Shown here: piece after piece, positions 1-6,477 of the stretch
Layout of the letters: every line of letters begins with the position of its first letter
Position numbering within the stretch: position 1 is the stretch's first letter
NCBI GenBank assembly: GCA_963615055.1
Contig: CAVEFO010000030.1
Span: forward strand, 1-24,025
Direction: 5' to 3'
DNA from: UBA1822 sp963615055
GTDB lineage: Bacteria > Bacillota > Negativicutes > Veillonellales > Dialisteraceae
DNA: 24,025 nt
The notes under the pieces: model-generated
What the model was told of the DNA's origin: nothing
The model's input: the letters and a program-made list of their open reading frames with translations, nothing else
Databases searched by the model: none
Made by a program: the position numbers and the translations under genes

Positions 1-113
1 AAATGAGCGTCAAGCTCATCACCCCGATCGCCATGGAAGAAGGCCAGCGCTTCGCTATCCGTGAAGGCGGTCGCACCGTCGGCGCAGGCGTCGTTGCTAA
101 GATTGCGAAATAA
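1..113 (+). CDS. tuf: Elongation factor Tu, C-terminal end (partial)
   Basis: These are the last 36 codons of EF-Tu, the GTPase that carries aminoacyl-tRNA to the ribosomal A site. The frame starts at base 3 and ends with TAA at 111-113. The visible residues MSVKLITPIAMEEGQRFAIR followed by EGGRTVGAGVVAKIAK are the hallmark of EF-Tu domain 3, which contacts the tRNA T-stem. Only the 3' end lies in the window, so GTPase motifs cannot be checked. In Firmicutes tuf normally closes the str operon just upstream of rpsJ. Here a terminator and an autotransporter gene separate the two. Confidence 0.96.
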   Translation, partial: MSVKLITPIAMEEGQRFAIREGGRTVGAGVVAKIAK

Positions 114-127
114 GAAATTTTATAAGA

Positions 128-162
128 AATACCGTTCCCTGTTACCGGGGACGGTATTTTTT
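128..162 (+). terminator. Intrinsic terminator after tuf
   Basis: A 12-bp stem pairs AATACCGTTCCC (128-139) with GGGGACGGTATT (147-158), with one G-U pair and a 7-nt loop. A run of six T follows (157-162). It lies 15 nt after the tuf stop codon and should end the str-operon transcript before the autotransporter gene. Confidence 0.93.
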
Positions 163-206
163 ATTGCAATCAAAGTCGGGGTAAGTTGTCGAAAACGGAA
201 GAGTCG

Positions 207-317
207 GCCGCAAAAAGCAAATCACATATTAAGCTTGGCCCCTCATCGCTATCAGCAGAAAGTTTTCAGTGCGAACGCCACACAAAGCCGATGAAAAATA
301 AAGCCGGCCCCTCATTT
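207..317 (+). repeat. 111-nt interspersed repeat, copy A
   Basis: This segment aligns without gaps to 3192-3302. By hand count 95 of 111 positions are identical. The best-conserved blocks are CTATCAGCAGAAAGTTTTCA, GCCACACAAAGC and the end ATGAAAAATAAAGCCGGCCC followed by CTCATTT. Internally the string GGCCCCTCAT occurs twice (238-247 and 306-315). It ends 15 nt before the -35 box of the autotransporter promoter. A shorter relative in opposite orientation precedes the palindrome at 18285. Confidence 0.85.
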
Positions 318-331
318 TCGCACTTTCCCTC

Positions 332-358
332 TTGACATGACTTTTCCTTCTTGATACT
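332..358 (+). promoter_or_regulatory. Putative promoter of the autotransporter gene
   Basis: A perfect -35 hexamer TTGACA lies at 332-337. The best -10 match is GATACT at 353-358 (5 of 6, spacer 15 nt). TACTTT at 355-360 with a 17-nt spacer is a weaker alternative. It is the only promoter-like sequence I see between the tuf terminator and the coding region. The exact -10 is uncertain. Confidence 0.55.
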
Positions 359-372
359 TTATAAAAAGAAGG
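346..372. promoter_or_regulatory. Dyad overlapping the -10 region (possible operator)
   Basis: A perfect 7-bp inverted repeat, CCTTCTT (346-352) and AAGAAGG (366-372), is separated by 13 nt that include the putative -10 hexamer and likely transcription start. This placement suits a repressor site. The dyad could also form a 5' mRNA hairpin. No regulator is identified. Confidence 0.4.
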
Positions 373-499
373 AACGAAGAAAATATTGAGAGTCAAACGA
401 TGAGAACAAAATTCATTATAGGGGGGCCGTTTAAGAACGCTTGCCGGATTTGGGGATTTATTTTTTAGCGCCGACGGGGCGCAGAAAGAGAGGCGGGAC

Positions 500-2917
500 A
501 TGAAGAAACAAATGTGGTTGGCACGGGTCGCGGTGGCTTCTTTGGTGCTTGGTATGGCGGGCGTGGGATCCTTGCAGGCGGCGAAGGATTATACGTTGGA
601 TGGTGGTTCGGACGTGATTTACGAGCGAGAAATAAAGACACTCTGCGTGAAAAATGATTCGTGGTTGGCTGCCGACAATGTAAAGGTGACGGGCGGTGCT
701 TATGCGATGGGAGCCCGCATTGAATTTTACGGTTCTAAGATTTCCGGTGATGTTTTGTATGCGGGGCCGGAATTGGTAGAGGGGGTTCCGAAACAGGACG
801 GGGGTGGATCGCGTATACTCCTCTACCACGGGTCGACTTCCGTGAAAACATTGTGGGGATATGGAAGTTACATCCAGATGAGGGATCATACACTCCGGGC
901 AGATACGGTGAAATTGGAGGGAAAAGGGATTGCAGCGGCTAACGGTGGCTCGTTTACGGCGGGCAACGTCACATTGTCCGGAGCGTCTCAATTGAGTTTT
1001 TATGACGGAGTCACAGCGAATGTAACCGAGACTATGGAAGTGGACGAGGGTAGTACTTTGAGCATGTATTCATCTTCGGAAGCTCCATCGATGACGGCGC
1101 AAAATTTGATGCTAAAGGATAGCAATCTTTATATGGATGGGGGTGCGACTCTTACTGTAAAGGGAGAGATGACATTAGATGGCAGTCAATTATCGACGTC
1201 ATTCGGCCGTTCAGGATCGCCCTCCTTGACGGTGCAAAAGCTGACAACTAGAAATGAAAGTTTGATTTCACTTGAAAACCAAGGGACGATGCAGGTCGGA
1301 ACATTGGTTTCAGATGGTGGGGTTACGAGAATCGAAGGAGATGGTACGCTGACTGTCGAGGAAGCGATATTAAGTCAGACTTCATTTGAAGTGGGACCCA
1401 ATGTAGATGATTTGGATTCAGATTCAGATTCGGAGTTGGAGTTGGATTCGGATTCGAGTCCGAGTAGCATAAAATTGACTACGAAAAAATTGTCTTTGCA
1501 GAGCAGTGAGCTTAGCATTTATCGTGGTGCCTTCTATGAGATGCAGGGGGAGGAGAATGTATTTGGCGAGGATGCGAAGATTTCCGTTAAGAGTGGCGGT
1601 ACCTTTTCTATGGCCGAAGGCGCAGCCATTCATGCGGAAGCGGATCAGAATCGCAAAATGAAAACGGTTGTCGAGGCGGAAGAGGATGCCAATGTGGATG
1701 TCAGCAAGGGGACGCTGTATATTTCCAATGCGAAGACGGATGGGAAACCATACGATATTTCCACGGCCGTCATGCGGACAGATACGACATCGCTGGGAAA
1801 TTTTGCCAAGGTGTACGGTGCGAGCCGTAGTGTGGTAGGGACAAAAATTGGAGAGTGGCAATACGCATTCGGCTCTTCTATTTCGGAGATAGCCAAAAAC
1901 TCGGCGATCCCCAATATTTTGACAGCGGCGGATGCTTCGTCGGGCGCACTCAAGGATTTCATCGATAAAGCGTTTGGAGAAGGGATGACGGATGCTGAGG
2001 GGCACAATGCGTTCGAGCGTGAGGTGTCGATGGCCGGGATGCTCGGGGTGACGCATGGGACGTACAGTTTCGCGGAGGATATGAGCGGGCTTATCGCGGA
2101 TCATGCCGGGAAGGAGCGCGGCATCTGGGCGACGTATGTGCATCGGGATCGGAATGTCGACGGTTTTTCCGCCGTCGGGCGCAAGGCGAAGTATGATATG
2201 AAATACAACGGCATTTTGCTCGGCGGTGATTTCCGGACGAGAGAAAATGCGCGCACCGGGCTCGCTTTCATGTATGCGGACGGCAGCCACACGGGAAAGG
2301 ACGGCGTTTCCGGCAAAGCGGATACGAAATACTACGGGCTTGACGTCTACCATCATTTCCAAGCGGGCGGCGTTTCCTACAAGGCCGATATCGGCTACAT
2401 CAAGGGTGACTACGATCTGGAGCGGACGCAGCTGGGGATGACGGTCAAAGGCGATGTGGGCGGAAATGCGTTCTTCGCCGGGATTCGCGCGGAAAAGGAT
2501 TTCGCGTGCGGCACCGGGAAGGTCACCCCGTATGCGGGCCTTCGCTACTATCGCGTCCACACGGGTGACTTCACCGACAGTTTCAACGTGAAGCATGAGA
2601 CGAACACGGTCAATATTTGGAGCTTGCCGGTCGGTGCCATTTTCCGTCATGAGTCGAAGAACGGAGCCTGGACGGTCTCCCCGGTCGCCGAGCTCGGCTA
2701 TCGTTTCATTCTCGGCGGGAAAGATACGAATGAAACGATGCATTATAACACTGCTGCCAACAGCTACAGGATCGACGTCGCGGAAAATTCGTTCTTGGCA
2801 CGCTTGGGGATCGAAGCCGAGAGCCCGGCGTGGAGTCTGGGCGGCGGCTATCGCTATCAAAAAGGCAGCAACAGCCGCGCGAATGAATGGTATCTGCAGG
2901 TGGGATATCGGTTCTGA
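500..2917 (+). CDS. Autotransporter with C-terminal outer-membrane beta-barrel
   Basis: This 805-residue type V secretion protein starts at ATG 500, with GAGAGG 6 nt upstream. Residues 1-27 form a Sec signal peptide (basic MKKQMWLAR, hydrophobic core, likely cleavage LQA|A). Residues 28 to about 480 are a Gly/Ser/Thr-rich passenger of short, beta-helix-like strands, with an acidic Asp/Ser run at 303-319. A probable helical linker spans about 480-535 (DFIDKAFGEGMTDAEGHNAF region). The barrel occupies about 540-805, with alternating aromatic strands ending WYLQVGYRF, and has the terminal Phe typical of outer-membrane proteins. It would be exported by Sec, inserted with the Bam machinery, and would display the passenger on the surface. 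I see no catalytic motif, so an adhesin-like role is inference. It has its own promoter and terminator. Passenger codons are more AT-rich than barrel codons. Confidence 0.93.
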   Translation: MKKQMWLARVAVASLVLGMAGVGSLQAAKDYTLDGGSDVIYEREIKTLCVKNDSWLAADNVKVTGGAYAMGARIEFYGSKISGDVLYAGPELVEGVPKQDGGGSRILLYHGSTSVKTLWGYGSYIQMRDHTLRADTVKLEGKGIAAANGGSFTAGNVTLSGASQLSFYDGVTANVTETMEVDEGSTLSMYSSSEAPSMTAQNLMLKDSNLYMDGGATLTVKGEMTLDGSQLSTSFGRSGSPSLTVQKLTTRNESLISLENQGTMQVGTLVSDGGVTRIEGDGTLTVEEAILSQTSFEVGPNVDDLDSDSDSELELDSDSSPSSIKLTTKKLSLQSSELSIYRGAFYEMQGEENVFGEDAKISVKSGGTFSMAEGAAIHAEADQNRKMKTVVEAEEDANVDVSKGTLYISNAKTDGKPYDISTAVMRTDTTSLGNFAKVYGASRSVVGTKIGEWQYAFGSSISEIAKNSAIPNILTAADASSGALKDFIDKAFGEGMTDAEGHNAFEREVSMAGMLGVTHGTYSFAEDMSGLIADHAGKERGIWATYVHRDRNVDGFSAVGRKAKYDMKYNGILLGGDFRTRENARTGLAFMYADGSHTGKDGVSGKADTKYYGLDVYHHFQAGGVSYKADIGYIKGDYDLERTQLGMTVKGDVGGNAFFAGIRAEKDFACGTGKVTPYAGLRYYRVHTGDFTDSFNVKHETNTVNIWSLPVGAIFRHESKNGAWTVSPVAELGYRFILGGKDTNETMHYNTAANSYRIDVAENSFLARLGIEAESPAWSLGGGYRYQKGSNSRANEWYLQVGYRF
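1415..1463 (+). repeat. Imperfect hexanucleotide repeat encoding an Asp/Ser-rich run
   Basis: Imperfect tandem GATTCA, GATTCG and GAGTTG units encode an alternating Asp/Ser, Glu/Leu stretch at about residues 305-321 of the autotransporter passenger. Six-base units keep the frame, so slippage would change length without breaking the gene. It may be a flexible, acidic spacer or a calcium-binding surface. Confidence 0.65.
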
Positions 2918-2952
2918 CGGATTGCTGAAATGAAAATCGGATGATAGAAATG

Positions 2953-2993
2953 AAAACGCCGCGGAGGTTTTGTTTCCTCTTGCGGCGTTTTTT
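2953..2993 (+). terminator. Intrinsic terminator after the autotransporter
   Basis: AAAACGCCGC (2953-2962) pairs with GCGGCGTTTT (2982-2991). An inner GGAGG/CCTCT extension and a T-rich loop complete the hairpin. The T run continues to 2993. It lies 36 nt after the stop codon and isolates the gene from the S10 operon. Confidence 0.92.
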
Positions 2994-3033
2994 GTGTGTG
3001 TTGCTTTTGGCGGACATGGAGGTGGAGTTGCGT

Positions 3034-3208
3034 GCTTTGCTTTTATTGTCAGGCGCAAGATAGTTGCTAGTCGCTAGCTGCCGGCTGTTAGTTTTAATCG
3101 GTGGCGGCTTCGCCGCATTTTATATCGCGCGAAGCGCGTACCGCTTTTTCCTAACAGCTAACAGCTAGTAGCTAACAACGATCTTGCGCCTGCCGCAAAA
3201 AGCAAAGC
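3034..3208. repeat. Palindromic element 1 (58-nt arms, two internal hairpins)
   Basis: Arms 3034-3091 and 3151-3208 are reverse complements at 46 of 58 positions by hand alignment. Each arm contains CAGGCGCAAGAT or its complement, and four heptanucleotide units mostly ending in TAG, or starting in CTA on the other arm (3064-3091 and 3151-3178). The 59-nt centre has CGGT/ACCG enclosing two perfect hairpins, GCGGC-TTC-GCCGC (3104-3116) and CGCGC-GAA-GCGCG (3126-3138). The whole could fold as a branched cruciform or structured RNA. A degenerate copy with the same architecture lies at 18285-18420. No transposase is nearby. A MITE-like or REP-like element is possible. Confidence 0.85.
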
Positions 3209-3302
3209 AAAGATGAAGCGTGCATTCTCATCTCTATCAGCAGAAAGTTTTCACCGCAAATGCCACACAAAGCAAATGAAAAATAAAGCCGGCCCCTCAT
3301 TT
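3192..3302 (+). repeat. 111-nt interspersed repeat, copy B
   Basis: This is a gapless partner of 207-317 (95 of 111 positions identical by hand count). Its first 17 bases form the outer end of the right arm of the palindromic element, so the two repeat types are physically joined here. Copy A has no palindrome beside it. Both copies lie upstream of a promoter region. Confidence 0.85.
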
Positions 3303-3416
3303 CTATTTTGCGTTCGTCAAATGAAGTCATTCACAATCATTTGCCCGAAAAACAAATTATTTATAAAAAATTTTCAAAAAATTTAGAGTTTCCGGGACAA
3401 ATAGGCGCGAAAAATC

Positions 3417-3445
3417 TTGAAAAAGACGGAAAGAACTGATATAAT
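3417..3445 (+). promoter_or_regulatory. Main promoter of the S10-spc-alpha operon
   Basis: TTGAAA (3417-3422) and a perfect TATAAT (3440-3445) are separated by an ideal 17-nt spacer. A TGN extended -10 (TGA, 3437-3439) precedes the -10. Transcription should start near 3452. This gives a leader of about 270 nt before rpsJ. It is the best promoter in the window, as expected for ribosomal protein genes. Confidence 0.85.
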
Positions 3446-3451
3446 ACTCCA

Positions 3452-3720
3452 CGTTGCGCGGCGTCTTGGCGAGAATCTCGGCCGGATTTTCCGCAAGGGG
3501 GCGCGTAAAACGGAAGCAGGCACTGCCTGCGGTTTCTTGCTTAAAAGAAACAGCCGGGTGGGTGGTAATGAAAAAGCGCCTTGTTTCCGATCAAACTATG
3601 AAGTGGAAGGTGGCTTGCAAGGGGCGCGCCGATGAAGGAGTTGCACGTTTGGCGGACCGTAAAGCAAGGGAATTTCCACGGAGCAGTTCATTCGAGAAAT
3701 GAACGTCAGGAGGTTGCAGT
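3452..3720 (+). promoter_or_regulatory. Long structured leader of the S10 operon mRNA
   Basis: The stretch between the predicted start site and rpsJ has several perfect or near-perfect helices. They are GCAGGC-ACT-GCCTGC (3516-3530), GTTTCTT/AAGAAAC (3532-3551), GCGCCTTG (3576-3583) with CAAGG plus GCGC (3618-3627), and GTTCATT/AATGAAC (3686-3704). The last ends 3 nt before the rpsJ Shine-Dalgarno AGGAGG (3708-3713). In E. coli the S10 leader is the target of L4 autoregulation. This leader could play a similar role, but I cannot recognise a known L4-binding fold. Open frames crossing it look accidental. Confidence 0.5.
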
Positions 3721-4032
3721 ATGGCAAAACAAGAAAAAATCAGAATTCGTCTGAAGGGCTATGATCACAAGGCTGTCGATCAGAGCGCGGCGAAGATCGT
3801 CGAGACCGCCAAGCGGACGGGATCCAGAGTTTCCGGCCCGATCCCGCTTCCCACGGAGCGCAATGTCTACACGATTCTTCGTTCGCCGCATGTGAATAAG
3901 GACAGCCGTGAGCAGTTTGAAATGCGCACGCACAAGAGACTTATCGATATCCTCGATCCGTCGAAGAAAACGGGGGAAGCGCTGATGAGACTGGAGCTTC
4001 CGGCAGGCGTCAGTATTGAAATCAAAGCGTAA
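3721..4032 (+). CDS. rpsJ: 30S ribosomal protein S10
   Basis: S10 is a 30S head protein and is also the NusE subunit of the antitermination complex. The product has 103 residues, the usual length. It begins RIRLKGYDH (8-16) and carries GPIPLPT (39-45) and RSPHVNKDSREQFEMRTHKR (54-73), the conserved loop that reaches into the 16S rRNA of the head. ATG 3721 has AGGAGG 7 nt upstream. It is the first gene of the operon, behind a structured leader of about 270 nt. rplC follows after 12 nt. Confidence 0.98.
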   Translation: MAKQEKIRIRLKGYDHKAVDQSAAKIVETAKRTGSRVSGPIPLPTERNVYTILRSPHVNKDSREQFEMRTHKRLIDILDPSKKTGEALMRLELPAGVSIEIKA

Positions 4033-4044
4033 GGAGGTGCGAAA

Positions 4045-4686
4045 ATGTCTAAAGCTATTTTGGGAACGAAACTGGGAATGAGCCAGGTTTTCGCCGAAAA
4101 CGGAAATCTGATCCCGGTCACTGTCATCGAGACGATTCCGAATGTGGTCGTCGCGAAGAAAACCGTGGAATCGGATGGTTACAATGCGATTCAGCTCGGT
4201 TACGGCGCCGTCAAAGAAAAGCACTTGACCAAGCCGGTCAAGGGGCAGTTTGAAAAGGCGGGCGTCGCTCCTGTGAAGTATCTGCGCGAAGTCCGGACGG
4301 ATGATGTGGAGAGCTACACGGTAGGCCAAACTCTGGCAGCCGATATTTTTGCGGAAGGCGAAATTGTCGATGTCATCGGCACGAGCAGAGGTAAAGGTTT
4401 CGCCGGTACGATTAAGCGTTATAATTTCCGTCGCGGACCGGAAAGTCACGGTTCGAAGAATCACCGGCAGCCGGCGTCCTTGGGCGCTCGTATGTCCGGC
4501 GGCGGCGGCAAGGTCTTCAAAGGCAAAAAGCTTCCCGGTCAGATGGGCGGCGTGAGAGTCACGGTACAGCATCTTTCCGTCGTGCGGGTCGATACGGCTC
4601 GCAATCTCATGCTCGTGAAGGGTGGCATTCCCGGACCGAAGGGAAGCCTCGTCATGGTGCAGGCTACCGCAAAGCCTGTCAAATAA
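4045..4686 (+). CDS. rplC: 50S ribosomal protein L3
   Basis: L3 is an early-assembly 50S protein whose central loop approaches the peptidyl-transferase centre. The 213 residues match the bacterial family length. The N-terminus ILGTKLGMSQVF, GTSRGKGFAGTIKR (112-125), KVFKGKKLPGQMGG (156-169) and KGGIPGPKG (192-200) are diagnostic. The loop at about 147-155 is glycine-rich and lacks the glutamine that is methylated in E. coli L3, so that modification is not expected. The SD AAGGAGGTG (4031-4039) begins within the rpsJ stop region. Confidence 0.98.
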   Translation: MSKAILGTKLGMSQVFAENGNLIPVTVIETIPNVVVAKKTVESDGYNAIQLGYGAVKEKHLTKPVKGQFEKAGVAPVKYLREVRTDDVESYTVGQTLAADIFAEGEIVDVIGTSRGKGFAGTIKRYNFRRGPESHGSKNHRQPASLGARMSGGGGKVFKGKKLPGQMGGVRVTVQHLSVVRVDTARNLMLVKGGIPGPKGSLVMVQATAKPVK

Positions 4687-4701
4687 TCGGGAGGAAAACC
4701 A

Positions 4702-5328
4702 ATGTCGAAAGTTGCTTTGTATAATATCGCCGCCCAAAATGTCGGCGAAATCGAATTGAATGACAGCGTATTCGGCGTCGAATACAATGAAGCTGTGATT
4801 CATCTGGCGGTGGTACGCCAGCAGGCGAATGAACGCCTCGGCACTCACGCCACCAAGACGCGCGGTCTGGTGCGCGGCGGCGGCAAGAAGCCGTGGAAAC
4901 AGAAAGGTACGGGTCGCGCCCGTGTCGGATCGATTCGTTCTCCGCTGTGGGTCGGCGGCGGCACGGTTTTCGGACCCACGCCCCGTTCTCATGCCAAGGA
5001 TATGAATCGCAAGGAAAGACGGCTGGCTGTGAAGTCGGCACTTTCCGAAAAGCTTCGTCAGGGTGAGCTCGTGGTCCTCGATAAGGTGGGCTTCGAAGCG
5101 CCGAAGACGAAAGCGGCCATCGAAATGCTCAAGGCTTTTGAAGTCGCGGGCAAGGCTCTTATCATCGATGGCGATGAAGCGGTGGCGAATACGATTCTCT
5201 CGGCTCGCAACATTCCGGGTGTGAAGGCGATCGCGACCGAAAATATCAATATTTACGATATTGTCCATTACACAAAACTCTTCCTCACGAAGAGCGCAGT
5301 CGAAAAGATTGAGGAGGTGCTCGCATAA
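4702..5328 (+). CDS. rplD: 50S ribosomal protein L4
   Basis: L4 helps assemble domain I of 23S rRNA and lines the exit-tunnel constriction. In E. coli it also represses its own S10 operon. The product has 208 residues. The tunnel loop is clear at about 59-91, with GGGKKPWKQKGTGRARVG and then a Gly-rich WVGGGTVFGP. GGGAGG lies 7 nt before ATG 4702. The stop TAA (5326-5328) shares its last base with the rplW start. If the operon leader is autoregulated, L4 is the first candidate effector; that is inference from E. coli. Confidence 0.98.
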   Translation: MSKVALYNIAAQNVGEIELNDSVFGVEYNEAVIHLAVVRQQANERLGTHATKTRGLVRGGGKKPWKQKGTGRARVGSIRSPLWVGGGTVFGPTPRSHAKDMNRKERRLAVKSALSEKLRQGELVVLDKVGFEAPKTKAAIEMLKAFEVAGKALIIDGDEAVANTILSARNIPGVKAIATENINIYDIVHYTKLFLTKSAVEKIEEVLA

Positions 5329-5612
5329 TGGAAGCACATGATATCCTCGTGAAACCGATTATCACGGAAAAATCCACCGCTCTCATGGAAGAGGGGAAAT
5401 ACACATTCCGCGTACCGCCGGCAGCCACCAAGATTCAGATTCGTCAGGCTGTGGAACAGATTTTCAAAGTCAAGGTGCAAGCGGTCAATACAATGCGCTA
5501 TGAAGGCAAGCTGAAACGCATGGGACGTTTCCAAGGCCGTCGCAGCAATTGGAAGAAAGCAATCGTCACCCTTTGCCCGGGTGAGACGATTGAATTCTTC
5601 GAAGGGGTCTAA
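5328..5612 (+). CDS. rplW: 50S ribosomal protein L23
   Basis: L23 sits at the tunnel exit and docks trigger factor, SRP and the SecYEG channel. The 94-residue product has the family start DILVKPIITEKS (5-16), the central KVKVQAVNTMRYEGK stretch (47-61) and the basic loop GRFQGRRSNWKKAIVTL (66-82). The start overlaps the rplD stop as TAATG. The Shine-Dalgarno GAGGAGGTG (5311-5319) lies inside rplD, so the two genes are translationally coupled. The length is typical. Confidence 0.97.
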   Translation: MEAHDILVKPIITEKSTALMEEGKYTFRVPPAATKIQIRQAVEQIFKVKVQAVNTMRYEGKLKRMGRFQGRRSNWKKAIVTLCPGETIEFFEGV

Positions 5613-5632
5613 TACGAGGAGGACATATAGCA

Positions 5633-6460
5633 ATGGCTTACAAATCTTTTAAACCGTATACCCCCGGACGCCGTCAGATGACCGTTTCCACTTTCGAGGA
5701 AATTACGACGGACAAGCCCGAGAAATCGCTTCTCGCGCCTCTCCACAATCACGGCGGTCGCAACGGTTCGGGAAAAATGACGGTTCGTCATCAGGGCGGC
5801 GGTCATAAGCGTCAGTACAGAATCATTGATTTCAAGCGGACGAAGGACAATGTGCCGGCCAAGGTCGCGACGATCGAATACGATCCGAACCGCACTTGCC
5901 GCATTGCGCTTCTGCATTACGCGGACGGCGAGAAACGTTACATCTTGGCGCCCCGCGGTCTCAAGGTCGGTGATGCCGTCATGTCCGGTCCGGAAGCCGA
6001 TATTAAGCCGGGGAATTGCCTCCCGCTTCTCAATATTCCGCTCGGTACGAATGTACACAATGTGGAATTGAAGATCGGCAAGGGCGGCCAGATGGTCCGC
6101 GCAGCCGGTGAGACCGCGCAGCTCATGGCAAAAGAAGGCGACTATGCACTGCTTCGTCTTCCGTCCGGTGAACTTCGCCGCGTACACATCCGTTGCCGCG
6201 CGACGGTCGGTATCGTCGGAAACGAAGATCATGAAAACATCACGCTCGGCAAAGCGGGACGTAACCGCTGGCTCGGCGTTCGCCCGGCCAACCGCGGCGT
6301 CGTCATGAACCCGAACGACCATCCGCACGGCGGCGGCGAAGGGAAATCCCCCGTCGGCAGAAAGCGCCCGGTCACCCCGTGGGGCAAGCCGGCGTACGGC
6401 GTGAAGACGCGTGACAATAAGAAAGCTTCCACGAAGCTTATCGTCAAGAGACGCAAGTAA
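5633..6460 (+). CDS. rplB: 50S ribosomal protein L2
   Basis: L2 is one of the most conserved 50S proteins. It is required for subunit joining and supports the peptidyl-transferase centre. The product is 275 residues, full length. Signatures are GGRNGSGKMTVRHQGGGHKR (41-60), EYDPNRTCRIALLHYADGEK (82-101) and GVRPANRGVVMNPNDHPHGG (215-234). His230 matches the conserved His229 of E. coli L2. GAGGAGG (5616-5622) lies 10 nt before ATG 5633. rpsS starts 17 nt downstream. Confidence 0.98.
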   Translation: MAYKSFKPYTPGRRQMTVSTFEEITTDKPEKSLLAPLHNHGGRNGSGKMTVRHQGGGHKRQYRIIDFKRTKDNVPAKVATIEYDPNRTCRIALLHYADGEKRYILAPRGLKVGDAVMSGPEADIKPGNCLPLLNIPLGTNVHNVELKIGKGGQMVRAAGETAQLMAKEGDYALLRLPSGELRRVHIRCRATVGIVGNEDHENITLGKAGRNRWLGVRPANRGVVMNPNDHPHGGGEGKSPVGRKRPVTPWGKPAYGVKTRDNKKASTKLIVKRRK

Positions 6461-6477
6461 GATAAGGAGGAAACAAA

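Larger units (their letters stand above)
163..499. other. Intergenic region between tuf and the autotransporter
   Basis: This stretch holds the first copy of the 111-nt repeat (207-317), a putative promoter (332-358) with a dyad over its -10 region, and a leader of roughly 130 nt. Within the leader are a 22-codon open frame (400-468) with no good ribosome site and a small GCGCC/GGCGC hairpin (468-482). No convincing gene is present before 500. Confidence 0.7.
2994..3416. other. Intergenic region upstream of the S10 promoter
   Basis: There is no gene here. The stretch contains the palindromic element (3034-3208), copy B of the 111-nt repeat (3192-3302) and an AT-rich tract at about 3350-3387. 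TTGCCC (3341-3346) and TATAAA (3362-3367), 15 nt apart, could form a weak second upstream promoter. The AT tract might equally be a bend that stimulates the main promoter. Confidence 0.6.

Noticed and set aside
400..468. A 22-codon frame (MRTKFIIGGPFKNACRIWGF plus two residues) before the autotransporter
   Set aside because: No good Shine-Dalgarno and no run of regulatory codons. It is followed by a small hairpin, so a leader peptide is possible but not supported.
1424..3058. A 544-codon minus-strand open frame opposite the autotransporter
   Set aside because: It runs antisense through the conserved barrel and the terminator and has no family features. The sense gene explains the region.
3064..3178. 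CRISPR-like array suggested by repeated CTAACAG units
   Set aside because: Units are only 7 bp, contiguous, without spacers, and form the arms of a palindrome.
3454..3702. An 82-codon plus-strand frame in the S10 leader
   Set aside because: It would start almost at the predicted transcription start without a ribosome site, crosses several helices and encodes Arg/Lys/Ala-rich sequence with no family resemblance. The leader is better read as structured RNA.
3706..5337. A 543-codon minus-strand open frame opposite rpsJ-rplC-rplD
   Set aside because: It spans three well-identified ribosomal genes on the other strand and its translation is low-quality, His/Arg-rich sequence. It is a shadow frame.
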